From assembly GCA_934045905.1 (NCBI GenBank), contig OW203766.1:22562309-22626308 (forward strand): a stretch of DNA of 64,000 nucleotides, in the 5' to 3' direction. The stretch's first letter is position 1; every line of letters starts with the position of its first letter. Of the stretch, positions 45,208 through 57,632 are shown in pieces. The stretch comes from Leuctra nigra. Its lineage: Eukaryota; Arthropoda; Insecta; Plecoptera; Leuctridae. Below the pieces are notes generated by a model. That model did no database searches. It worked only from the letters and a program-made list of their open reading frames with translations, and was not told the DNA's origin. The position numbers and the translations under genes are program-made.

Positions 45208-48200
45208 GTATGTAGAGCAATTGTCAGCATTGTTTGGATTTACATTACTCATCGGTGAAGATGGGTCAAGGAAGTAGGAAGGATGATCAGTTTTGGAATA
45301 ATTATATTTTATTTTTATTGTTTTATAGCGTGCGTTTTGTATTTTATAATTTGTGAGAGGGACTTTATTTTGAAAAATTTGAATTAAATGTGAATTAACA
45401 CTATTTTAGGGAAAATGAGATAAAATTTGTATGTTTATTTTTTACTTTACATCTATTTAAGAACGAGTCAATATTTTGAAAATTTATTAAATTAATTATT
45501 TTGAAAATGTATTAATTATCTACGGTATTTCATTGAAGAACAATTATTTATTTTCTAAAATCCAGAACGAACTTTACTTTTAAAAATAAATTAAAATGTA
45601 ATCAGCTACCTAAATCTGGAAAAAAATCATACAAAATTAAAATATATTTAAAAATAAAATACGTTCTGAATGCTTTAAATTGTATTTATAAACATCTCAC
45701 ACGAACGTTTTTATTATTATTCTCAGTGAGCTTATTTACAAGGAGCGTCTCAATGCAATATGCTAATTAATCAATAAACACTCGGATGTTTTCACTTACT
45801 AAATTATGCACATGATGTTTGTCACGCCCATCGAGCTCATAATTAAACACAAATCTCTAAATTAATATAATGATTAATGAACGACCTTAATTACAATAAT
45901 AAATGGCGTTGAATTGAATAAGATTAAAAAGTTTGCACTCGTTTTTCCGGCTGGTCGGTGAAGCGGATTGATTTTTAAGGAAGCATGAAAAGGAAATCAA
46001 CTCTTTATCCAACCAGGATCTTACCGATTATCAGCCAAATTAAAAACAATTGTCGTGAGCACATGGCTGATCAAGAGTGAAATTATTAAAACAAGGAGTG
46101 TTGATAACTGAATATGCATAAAGAGATCTCTCAATCATGTCGAAGGGATTAATAATTTCTACGAAAAGAAAATTAATTCCATTCTTGAATGAAATATTGG
46201 AGTGTTTTCTCCCTTTAAATACACTTCTATTGTATTTGTGGGTAATCTCCTACTCTCTTTAAGGGATGAAATGTTCTTTTATAGCTTCTAAATGGGTTGT
46301 CATTTATTGACCTTAATATAGTCAACATATTAGATAATTAATACATTCACTATCGTTCTTTCACTATCATACAATCGCTTCTTAGAATTAAGAAGTGAAT
46401 ATGTTTCTTAGAATTAAATCGATTGATTTTTTTTTCACTGAAGAAAAAATCTGCCAAATTTCTAAATTTCAGTCACTTTCAAATACCTTTCTTCCCCTTG
46501 CAACAATATGAAGGCATTACATGAAGATGCAAAGAAATATAACGAGATATGAACTCTTTGAGGCAATGTCATATTATTTTAAAAATTGTTGCTTAAGAAA
46601 ACTTAGAATAACTATTAATCAAAGTGCTGAAAGTCACAATCTGAACTATTTATTAATACCAGATACATTCTCTTGTTTCTGACTAATTATATCAATAATG
46701 CAGGTTAATGTTAATTGATTTATCGTTGATAGAAGTAATTATTTCCTCGTAAATCTTTCTAAGAAAGATCTTTTGTTCGTGAAATTAGAAATTATTGGCA
46801 GCGTATTTTGTTGGCAGAATTAGCTTGCCATGCGTTGGTATTGGCTCACTTTTGCTGCTTCAATTCACTTTTGATGGTGCACCGTGGCAAATATAAAGGT
46901 GTTAGTTTCTTATGACTTGGCGAAAGTTTGGCAGCGACTTAATAATAAGTATAATCAGAATTTAATTGAGATTCTAGTTTATGTATTATCAACAATTCGA
47001 AGTATTTATTGTTGCAATAAATTGTTCGTTAGTAAATTATAGTGATTGATAGTGATACTTATATCAAATTATAATATGGTGTCAGATTTTGACAGCTGAT
47101 TTCACATTATAACCATGTATCTATATTGACTTTCGTAATTTTTCGTCTCCATACTTTTATGTAATATATCTGATTTTAAATTAGAAACAAAAACATGTTT
47201 TTAATTGTCAAATTTGTGTAATAAAAATGTGTGAGTTTAAGGTAATGTAGGTTAACTATGTGAAAGAACGTGATTTAGACATTTTAAGTAGCTTCGTATC
47301 TACTGGAAAGTGGCCTTGGTTGAAGAAGTTGTCAATTATTTGCCATTCACTAGATGGCCATTTCAAGAGGGACTGGCACAACACCACCATTCTTATGCAT
47401 TCAAAAACCGACATGTTTTCAATTAATACCTACCCACAGACGTCGAGTGTTTAACCTAGATTTCTAATTGCAATGTCAATGAGCAATGTCATGGGCTGTG
47501 CATTTACTTTATTATCATCAATAAAGTAGTTTGGATTTAATACGAAATAAAACTTCATTCATTTCTCAATATAAAGTACCATTCTAATTTAGATAATTAT
47601 ATAATATAATATCGTCATAATTAAATTACACACAATTTGCAGAAATTTTTTGAGAGGCGTGTTATGCTGTAAAATTCAAAAATAATAAGACAACATATTA
47701 TTTTTATTTCTAAATTTCATAAAAAATTAAATTTATTTATTAAGAAATTATGATTGTTACAACTCTTTTTTTTGAAAATTCTTCCTTATTATTAATCAAA
47801 TGAACTTGAGATTTTATCATTCAAAATCTCTATTTCGAAATAAACCGCAAATATGTAAAGTAGAAATCACCTTGCGTCATTCAACCAATTAAAATAAAGT
47901 CAAGTCGCAGATCAAAAACATCATGAGCAGTGAAAAGCATTTCTTTCCTTCTGGTTTCCTGGACAGAACCAAATCCTCCACCGGATCACGTGTGTGTTGT
48001 TAACTGCTGTTCAAACTTGTGGCGAACATTGTTATTCGCTAAACCATAACATTTAGGTCAACTCTTTTCACTTGATCATTCTCACAAGAGAAATGTCTTG
48101 ACCTCTAAAAAGAAGTCAATAAACTCTTTTTTAAAAGTGCAAGAAATAATGAATCTTATTCTGGAATCCGATTGTTATAAAGTATGAGAATTTTAATACT

Positions 48201-51200
48201 AACTTTCAAGAATATTGAGTCAACAAGTATACTTCTTTGAGTACCTACTTCATTTTTAAGAGATTAAAATTATAATTATATTTAAAAATATATAGAATCT
48301 GATTGCTAATGGTTTTGTGTAGAAACTACATAATACAAGAAAACAATTAACAATAAAATTAAACGAAGCGCTTTCATATATTTATCACACATTATAATAA
48401 TGAGAATGTATATCAAATTGAAAGAAAATGATGAAATCATAATTAAATTTGACTGTTGTTTTCGATTAAAATTTTAACATTTCATTCAATTTGGAATGCA
48501 CCCAACAAAATGCAAGATGAATGACAAGTGGACACAATTATTTTTTATCTCTCTTACATAAAACAAATATTAGAGTGACATATTATTTCGTGAATAAATT
48601 AAACACACATCGATATGTTATGTCAATATCCCACCTTTTTATCATAAAAAAGCAATTTTATAATGCGTAATAATTTCTCTCTATGATCAATGTCTCTGAT
48701 TTCCAAACAAATATTTCAAACAGGAAGTATTATTTGAATGTGATCACCGAGTTCTAGTGCGTAAACATTGCGTAATGCGATCTCTCTTAGTCAATGAGGT
48801 GTGCATTCAATTATGTCAGGTGTATTAAAAGTAGAGACACTCAAACTCTCTTCCAGATGAATATAATAAGTCGCCCAAAGCCAACTTCCGGAATGTAATT
48901 ATGGCCAAAGGAAAGCTACGCCCAACTTTTATGTAATCTAATTTATTAACTTGAACTTAAAGTAAACAGGTGTATATTAATTAATTAAATTAATGTCGAA
49001 AATCACGGAAAATTTGTTCAACGACCTTCATTATTACGTGATAATTGTAAAATCTGTACATGTCTTAAAAGATGATGGAGGTGCCATGAAATGCAATACT
49101 TCTAATGTAGGTAATGTGCAACGAGTTTTGAGATTATGTTCCGTGGAGACACGGTTTACATATTTTCTTTGATAATAAAAATTAATTGTCCCAAAATGTT
49201 GCACCAATGATTAGGTCGTTATGTATAATTAAAACCACGACACTGTAAAAAGAGAACGTAGAACGGCACTTTATTCTGTATCAGTAAATCACATGATTTA
49301 AAGTATGTGATAATAATTTATATAAAAACCTTACTGTCAAATGGTTCCGATCTCTTTCTGATTAGCGAAGGAAATTGATTCACAATTCAAATCACGTCAC
49401 TCATTTTAAGTGGTCTTAAAAAACCTTTACCTCTTCTATTTTAATGAATGAATGAATACCACATTTCTCTATTAGCTAATAATTATCGATCTATCTTATT
49501 CGCCGACCTGTGGATGTGGTCATAGGTTGAGCAATGATGAAAACTGAAAAGCGACGCGGTTAATGACATTTCACGATGCGGAAGGTGAACTAGTCGAGGC
49601 TTGTTCATCGCCATATTCAACATGGCGGTGATCACATGGCTGGAAAGTTGTCAATTTCGCCTGGAGAATCTCACTTTCGTTACTCAATAGTTTCGCGCCT
49701 TAAAGAAATAGTCAATAGACGAGAACGAAGCGTGAAACTAGATGACATTGAGTATATTAGAAGTATGTTTCCGTGATCAAACAAGTTAGGAATGGAAAAT
49801 CATGGAAATTATGATCAAATTTAATGTTTGTACCCCAATTAAATAATATCAGTAAAAAGGCAGAGAAAAAGGACTCGACGGTTACCAAATAATTTTAAAA
49901 ATGTTCCCAAAAATTTTAATGTTGAATTTCGACCATTATTAATCATTTACGTTCATTTTCTTGATGCACAAAATGTTCAAAACTACAGGTATATAAATGT
50001 CGATTTTGTATTTTTTATAGCCTTGTTTTTTAAATAGGAAAATATATTTACATCAATTCAAGTGGTATACTTATGAATTTTGGCTGTTTTTCAAAGGAAT
50101 TGCATTTCATGTACAATTAGTTCGAAATAATTCTAAATTGCTATCAAATTCTCACGTCCTGGGATCAAGGAAAATTGAAGAGTGCCATAGTTTTTCATTC
50201 TAAATGCATTCCCTAATTACATCATTAGGTACCGTCTGCAATAGACAGCAACTCAGGTGTAAACATCCCATTGTAATTCATTAACCAGTGTTCACGTCTA
50301 TTGTTATCTAATATAATATAATTACATGGTTTTAATTCATATGCCACACGCTTACAGGATTATTTCGTAACAAATTAACTACAATAATGTCACGTCCAAG
50401 CTCTTGAAAAGTATTAAATAATTCTCATTGTTCTGCTGCGTCTAATCGGTGGGTGATCGTTGAAAATTATTCTTGGTGTTGTGCATACACACGTAGTGTC
50501 TAGTCCAGTGATATTGAACAAAAGTGAAAGTAAAAAAATCGTGGATGCACTTTAAAATAGATATAAGCACTTTCACCCTTTGGCGGGGTGTGTCAAATAT
50601 TGTGTCAATCATTTGTACATCCCAAGCATTGTTACAACACAATCGTTTGTAGGTGTCAGGTTATTTATAATATCTAATTGAATCTAAAGCATTGTTGTAT
50701 TTTGCATTAACGAGTTTGCAAACAATAAATTGAAAGTGCAATGTTACAATAGGAAAACAATATGAAACGTGTAGAAGAAAGTAGTCATTTTTGAAGTACT
50801 TTACTTACTATCCCAAAAGAAACAATTTTGATGGGTAAAAATTGGATATATTTACTGCCTGCCTTCAGATGAATTTGGATATAAGCTGATTTTCAAAGGA
50901 ATTGCATATCATGTGTAAATTATTATTATTTGTGCAACATATTATTTTCAAGACTTATTTTCTGTAAACTACATGATCAAAAAAAATTGAATATTTCAAT
51001 AAGTTCGTTTCATAAGAGCATCATAAAATATAATTTTGTTCTGCTATTCATTTTGGGGACAAGGAATAGTTCCACAAAGCTGTACCAAAACGGTACTTTT
51101 CAGTACCAGAAGCGATTGGATGACACTTCGGAACAAATAAATTCTAATGAAATACAATCTAAAATGTTTTCTAATTTTTTTTTAAATCTAAAATGTAATT

Positions 51201-54200
51201 ACAAAACTAACAAAAATTAATCAATTGTTTTTCTTGTTTTTCTCCAGCCCTGGCTCAAGACAACTTCAAATGTCCCGATGACTACGGATTCTACCCACAC
51301 AGTCGGTCGTGCGACAAATACTACAAGTGCGACAACGGAGTGTCGGAGGTCAAGACTTGCGGCAACGGTCTCGCGTTCGATGCCAGTGACAGCAAATACC
51401 TGACCGAGAACTGCGACTACCTCCACAATGTAGACTGCGGAGACAGGACAGAAATTGGTGAGGAATTGGGACTGTACAATTCAGACAATGTTAAAATTAT
51501 AAAATATGGAATAGACAATCCAAATTTATATAACTCGAGCCAGATGGGTGGTATAAAAAGTTAGCATGAAATAACGTGTTCTTTGAACCGAAATTTTTAA
51601 AGGGAAAAACTTTTTTCTTATACATTATATTTTTGTATTTCAAGATAGAGAAATAACATATCAAACGCAATTTTTTTTTTTTTATGGAGTTGGCCAGTTT
51701 TGAATCTAGAGGCATCTCAATTAATATTACAATTGTTATTTTCTACAAGAATATTTGGTAATCTTAAATTATCTATGTATTCAAATTATTATTAAAACAG
51801 GTTACTTTTTTATTATTAAAATGTGCAATTAAAATAGAATTCTAATAAAATGATATAATTTTTTAATTAAAAATTAATTAATTAATTAAAAATTAATTAA
51901 TTTATTATGTAGGTTTTAATATTTGAGCATTTAAATTATTAAAATTATTTATGATATAATTTGTAAATATTTTAATCATATTAACTTTCAAATAATTTTG
52001 AAAAAGGTTTGAATAAATAAAAAATTTTAAAAATTTGTCTTCCATGAACGTTAAATTGTGTCGTAGCTGCATGGTTACGCGAATCAACAACGCAATGTTG
52101 GCCTCACAGCCAATGAGATCCTGTATCATGGCAACGTGGCATCGCAAAATTGGTTAGCGATGCGTATTCCCGACGATTCACTTTCATGGAAGACCCGCTT
52201 TAGAGTAAAGACATCAATCTTAAACACCCAATATTAAATTATTCCAGAGGCTCCCATCGCTGCCACTCACTGTCCTCGTCTGTACGGCATCTTCGCCGAC
52301 GAGAACAAGTGTGACGTCTTCTGGAACTGCTGGAAGGGAGAGGCCAGTCGATACCAGTGTTCTCCTGGTCTCGCTTACGACAGGGAATCTCGAGTCTGCA
52401 TGTGGGCCGATCAGGTTCCCGAATGCAAGGTCGAAGGTATGTTGACGAACCAACAGATTTAAATGGAAAATAATTCGATGTTACATATTTCAGTAAAAAT
52501 ATCTGCTATTCTCTAATTCAATTTAGTGTAATACATAGATTTATAAAATATTCGATATTCAAGTTAACAAGCTAACCTACAGTAAAGTGGGTACCTACCT
52601 AGATATTTTTCTTCTCCATGAAATAAAATTCAGGTGAAAAAGAGTTAATCAGCGTTTCATGAAACAGAAGAAATTTTAAATGTTTATCTCTCGTACCCAT
52701 GTGTGCTCTATTTTATGCAAAAATTATGGCTTTAAAAAAATGGCAATCACTGACACCAGAATCAATTATGATTCTCCAAGTAGTAATCCAATTTGTATAC
52801 TTGATGAAATAAGGAAAGACAATATGTGTAACTAATTGTTTGTGCAGAGGTTGCCAACGGTTTCTCGTGCCCCGCTCCCGGTGAGCTCGCCAACACTGGA
52901 GCTTTCTCCCGACACGCCCACCCCGAGGATTGCCGCAAGTACTACATCTGCCTCGAGGGAGTCGCCCGCGAGTATGGTTGCCCAATCGGAACAGTGTTCA
53001 AGATCGGCGATTCTGATGGCACCGGTAACTGCGAGGATCCCGAGGATGTTCCCGGCTGGTGAGTAAATTCATTCCATTTCTCTATGTGTCAACTGGTTAC
53101 AGGACTTTCATGATTTTACATGTAATATGAAAAATAGTTAGTTTATTTAATAAGTGTATTAACAGATCATCTTCAAATTTCAAACAAATTCTTCTCTTGA
53201 CTTTACATAATCCATTTGTAAGTGAGGTGGTTGGAGATCTATCCCCAAATTCTTGTCTTCATTTCATAATGGAAGTTACAAAACACAACTTCAAAATTAA
53301 TTAATTTGATCTTCCGGCTGTTTGCTTTCCAATGACTACCATCTTCAGTTATTGAAACTTTTCCAGTACCTATGTGAAATATGCCTCCTGCTCAATGATG
53401 TATTTTATTGAACGTTACTAACGCTGCATGTGTTTGTGTTGAATTCGCCTCTCTTCCGGAACTTTTCTTTTGAATGACGCATATCTTCCTACTCGGTCAA
53501 CAGTGAGGACTACTACGGTGATCTCGACATCAAGACGATCCGCAAGAGCGAGCTGCTAAATGGACAAGCCGGACAATCGAGCCAATCTCGACCGGCCTCT
53601 AAAGCCCCCGCTAGCAAAGCCAAATCACAATCATCCGCCCAAAACCGACCTTCCCCACCCCAGCCCAGACCCAGCGATGATGCTGCATAAAATAAATACA
53701 AAATCCCACTTATAAGTTCAATAGTGAAGTAAATTTAAGTTTTACTTACTCTTAATTTAAGCCAAATCATCTATGGCAAATCCAGTTCAAGTTACAAATA
53801 AAATATTATAATCATGGATGGGGAACTATGCAGAAATGCAGCTGTCTACAGAACATAACATCATGTGATAATGATGAGTGTAGCATTTTAACATACCTAT
53901 CTCAAGTTGTATTTATGTGATTTAGACATCTTTCACACCACAAGTCTCCCAAGAATGTGAACCCATCTTTTCTCTCAAAAGAAATTCTCCACTCAGCTTA
54001 ATGATAACAAAGTGTATTAATTAATTATTACCTACTATTATTTGGGATGTCATAATATAAGTCTTATTTCTGCACGGGTGAGTGACTACTCAGTCAATCT
54101 TTTAACATTTTCTTATTGTCTGCTCTGTTTTAATAATACTAGCTTACTATCTATGTTTTTAACAATCAAAGCATGTCACTGAATTGCCTAAATTTAAAAT

Positions 54201-54346
54201 AACATCAAGAATGTAAATTATTAATAGCTTCTTTATAATGAAATCACTGTAATCTTATTTTTATCCTTTGTATGAAATCGTGCAGCGAGGACTACTATGG
54301 CGATCTTGATCTGAAAGCGCTCAAAAAGTTGGGACTCAGAAAGTGA
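45159..54346 (+). CDS. Gasp: Gasp (obstructor-C / CPAP3-C), secreted chitin-binding protein, two isoforms
   Basis: Exons 45159-45207, 51248-51457, 52248-52436 and 52848-53058 are common. They join either 53504-53690 (281 aa) or 54286-54346 (239 aa). Residues 1-19 form a signal peptide ending ALA|QDN. Three CBM14 domains follow: C25-C80, C95-C146 and C157-C220, each with six Cys and aromatic residues before the third Cys (KYYKC, VFWNC, KYYIC). Family-typical segments include CPDDYGFYPH, DNGVSEVKTCGNGLAFDA and EDPEDVPGCEDYYGDLD. Gasp proteins are secreted by tracheal and epidermal cells and organise chitin in the apical matrix. The sixth Cys of domain 3 is encoded across the last intron (TG|T or TG|C), so both isoforms keep it. 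Same orientation as the three-domain gene 20 kb upstream. Confidence 0.97.
45208..51247 (+). other. Gasp intron 1 (6.0 kb)
   Basis: Very AT-rich. No exon, RNA gene or identifiable transposon was seen. A short AATG microsatellite occurs near 49444. Large first introns of such genes often hold enhancers, but I recognise no specific cluster. Confidence 0.7.
51248..51457 (+). CDS. Gasp: Gasp exon 2: chitin-binding domain 1
   Basis: Acceptor TTTTTCTCCAG|CCCTGG, donor GAAATTG|GTGAGG, phase 1 both sides. Encodes the end of the signal peptide and domain 1, C25-C80, finishing YLHNVDCGDRTEI. Confidence 0.96.
52248..52436 (+). CDS. Gasp: Gasp exon 3: chitin-binding domain 2
   Basis: Acceptor TTATTCCAG|AGGCTC, donor GTCGAAG|GTATGT, phase 1 both sides. 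Encodes CPRLYGIFADENKCDVFWNC through MWADQVPEC. Matching phases make this domain exon a symmetrical unit. Confidence 0.96.
52848..53058 (+). CDS. Gasp: Gasp exon 4: chitin-binding domain 3
   Basis: Acceptor TTTGTGCAG|AGGTTG, donor GGCTG|GTGAGT, phase 2 out. Encodes domain 3 to its last Cys, whose codon is split. Reading into the intron would give Trp instead of Cys, the same situation seen at 21970 in the upstream gene. Confidence 0.96.
53504..53690 (+). CDS. Gasp: Gasp exon 5a: alternative terminal exon, long tail
   Basis: Acceptor GGTCAACAG|TGAGG. Completes Cys and encodes EDYYGDLDIKTIRKSELL followed by a ~42-residue Ser/Pro/Gln/Lys-rich tail ending SDDAA, then TAA. The tail is low-complexity and has no Cys. 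It is the proximal of two homologous last exons. Confidence 0.88.
53691..53696 (+). terminator. Candidate poly(A) signal for Gasp isoform 5a
   Basis: AATAAA directly after the exon 5a stop; another AATAAA lies near 53796 and would give a more usual 3' UTR length. Confidence 0.45.
54286..54346 (+). CDS. Gasp: Gasp exon 5b: alternative terminal exon, short tail
   Basis: Acceptor AATCGTGCAG|CGAGG. Completes Cys and encodes EDYYGDLDLKALKKLGLRK then TGA. The first ten residues equal those of exon 5a except Ile/Leu, so the two arose by exon duplication. Alternative fifth exons for this gene are, as I recall, described in beetles as CPAP3-C5a/C5b. Confidence 0.9.
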
Positions 54347-54770
54347 GCCGTTCGTACATCTTCGAACTGAGTGAATGATCTTCTGTGAGAGACAATCCGA
54401 CTTTCAACATCAGCCCAAGATGGCGCACGTGTTTCAGAAAGTATTAACAATATTTACCAAAATGTGAAGTCGACGAAATACTGTTACTATCATCTCTATC
54501 ATGATATACAACACAACTTTCATATGACAAAATTATTCTTCAACTTGATCTGTCCTAATCATCTGTTTTCTAATATATTTATAATTATCTCTTGTCTTTA
54601 CTCTTCTCTAAACTAAAACTAGATTTCATTCTCATAACTGTATATGAGCCGAGGTTTCAAACAAATTAGTGAATCATTGACAGACAAGTTGGGGCCAACA
54701 ACACAATGTGCATTATTAATTATTATATTTTATTATGCATTTCCCTTGTGTGTATTGTTGTTATTTTGTA

Positions 54771-54776
54771 AATAAA
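54771..54776 (+). terminator. Gasp: Poly(A) signal of Gasp isoform 5b
   Basis: AATAAA about 425 bases after the exon 5b stop, followed by A/T-rich sequence. Confidence 0.6.
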
Positions 54777-57463
54777 ATGTCACAACATAATACCACCTTA
54801 CTATGTTCTTTTAACCTTTCGAAATCCACAGTTTCCTTTAATAGCAACCTACATACTATTTGGTTGTTAAAGCTCGGTAAAGAATTAAGTTTAAAATCAT
54901 TACATTTGTGTTGAATTTTATTTCTCAGTTTTGCAAATATCTATAATATTTACATGATTTACAGAGAAATTCCTAAACAGTCAATAAATTCACAATATTA
55001 TAATTATTTATAGTAAACATGTTTATATTCGTGTAATTATTAGCTGGCACATTATACTTTATGACATTTAAGAGTATGAATCAATCAATTCAATACATTT
55101 AAGGCAAAATAGACACTGAAACAATAGGATTCACATTTTAAGTATTGAGAATACAATTTAGTCAACAGTCTAAGTACTACTCATTGGAAACAAATTGGCA
55201 AATACTCTCCAACAAATTCAAGTTTCCAATTATATAAAAATTGCCGTTAAAAATCTTTTTGACTAAAATCACAATAATCAAGGACTAAGTACTATTTTGA
55301 TTGATAAAAAATGAGAACTGCAATAATTATTAATTATAGAAATATCATTTTTACAATATCAGTCACAAAAGATGTCAAAATACCTAAGATCAGTAGTGGT
55401 AACTAATTGGCACAAACCTCATTTTCTATCGCAGTGGACAGTGACGTAGCAAAACAAATTATCACAAAATAATTAGTTCCGAATTATTTTGTTAATATAA
55501 AATGGATTCAAGACGAGTTACACAGAAAGACATATACATTTCATTGGCAGAGAAAATATATAAATATCGCCTACATGATATTGTCTCATACAAAGCAAAG
55601 AACCTGCATTGTAAAACTCGTCTTTAGGCATTTATTTAAATTGAATCTATCTAGACTGGATTTTGGGTTTGTGATTACTGATTAGTGATTATCTCAACAA
55701 GATTGTATATTGTATAAAATTTGTACAGTTGGTGAATCAATATTTTATACGACAGGTACATACGTACTATCTTCAGAAAAATATTGACAAGAATGTGGTA
55801 CTACTACATACTTTGTACTACAAAATAATAGTAGCAAATGTAGTTCAGACTGATCATGAAACAATTCAAATGTTTGTTGTGAAGCATACTTATGAATATG
55901 ATTATTGAAGGACAATCTTATTAAATAATGACAATTTATAGATAAATAAATATAATTTCAAATTAAATTAATTAAGCGTAACAAATAACCCCTTAAGCTT
56001 GTTTAATTAATAAATAAGAGGTCAGTAAACAATAGCAGAAAGGCGACGATTGTAAAATGTCCAAAAGGAACCTTGCTAGTGCAGCTCTGCATCAATCCAC
56101 ATGATATTAAAAATTAAAATCTACCAACGAAACTGACATAATATGCCATAACTTTGGAAGTACTTTTTGAAGATGTCAAATTGATTTAAAATAACTTGGC
56201 AACAGGTTGTCGTATCAACTTTGAGAATATTTTAATTCTTAAACATTGTCAATTTATATTCATCATTTAAGCATTCAATTTCAATGTCATACCGATGAAA
56301 TGAGTAATTTCATATTTTTGTTTTAAACAAACAGGGCTGTAAATATGAATTATTTTGAAACAGAATTAAAAAATATGATTTAACTATGCATGATGCATTG
56401 CATTTTATAGTAAGCAAATAGAATGTGAGCTTGCATGATGACAATAATAGCGTTAGTTACGATTAGCCCTCATGTGACGCAACAATATTCAATAGGTCGG
56501 ACAAACGTTGCTAAAAAATTAAAAATAGCCAATCAAGAAAGAAATTTGTGTCCGACTTTTCAGGCACACTTGAGTTGTCAATCTATTTATAGATTCGTAA
56601 CAAACGCTATAAATAATAAGTGCCAACTCTGAAGTAATGAGTAATGGGAATAATGAAAGCGAGAGCATATGATACGGGAAGAAGATCTTTGCAGGCGATA
56701 AATGGCTGTAAAACAAATTGTCTTATGAGTTATCACTATGTATAGCTCAAAGAAATGCATTGTACAAATCAAGAAAGCTTTCTTGGCACAGTTGCGTTAA
56801 AAGCAGCAGTTGTGCAAGATATTTGAAGTATGAACAACTATCAATGAGTGACAAATCAACTTGTGTACTGCGTTTCATTACTTCGGCAACTCGTAACGGG
56901 AGAAGAACGTTGGCACCGATATTTGTCGCAAGCTTGGCTGGTGCTACCATGAGAGTAGTTGCTAAGTAACATGGTTTGGTACAGAGATTGAGAGTAAACA
57001 TGATGAACTATACACAGAACATTTTACAAAAATAGAATGCAATATAACTCGAAATATTCCTGATATCATCATTAAAGTGACACTAGCATTCAGGTAATTG
57101 GCGCTCTGAGGGATTGAACATCTCCATGACAAAAGTTTCTTCACTCGCGATCAGACAGATTGAATTTTAAGTATGAACTTGTAATTTCTTCATTTGCTTC
57201 AATTTGCTCAGCGAAATCGATCACGCTTGTGTCACCTTAAATGTACTTGATTATTATGGAAATTTTGGTGACATATTTAACAAGTGTTTTATGAAATGTT
57301 TACGCTCAATCAATTTATACATTTTCTTTAAGTATAAGAGAGAAAAAATAATATAAAGTAAAGAGAGAGAGTAGGCTTTGAAAGCAAAGAAGAGATTTCT
57401 AGTCAAGCTAAGAGTGGTAAAGTGTTTAGATCTAACTTGTTTGTAACACTAGTTCTTGGTGTG
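54777..57463. other. Convergent intergenic region and likely hep 3' UTR
   Basis: AT-rich. hep runs leftward into this stretch, so part is its 3' UTR. No canonical AATAAA on the minus strand is obvious within the first kilobase below 57464; one lies near 54917. Open frames at 56435-57001 overlap on both strands and match nothing I recognise. Confidence 0.5.
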
Positions 57464-57632
57464 TCAGAGGTCCTGGAAGTCGGTGCCGTCGTAGATTCTC
57501 CGTTGGGGTTCGGGAGTGTAGTGAAACCGTGCTCGGAAGTGCTCCACGCGGAGGTGCTGCGGCGATCCAGGCACGGAGGTGCTCTCGGACACTCGGCGCG
57601 GCGGAGGTTGAGGGGGGGACGGAGATATGTAC
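57464..57632 (-). CDS. hep: hep last coding exon
   Basis: Acceptor TGTCTGCTGCAG|GTACAT. Encodes [16 protein letters not shown] through [13 protein letters not shown] and [11 protein letters not shown], then TGA at 57464-57466. The frame is fixed by phase 2 from the previous exon; longer open frames on both strands here are shadows. Confidence 0.85.

Noticed and set aside
56435..57001. Overlapping frames on both strands as a small gene
   Set aside because: No recognisable product on either strand, mutual overlap, and a position in the convergent 3' region of Gasp and hep.
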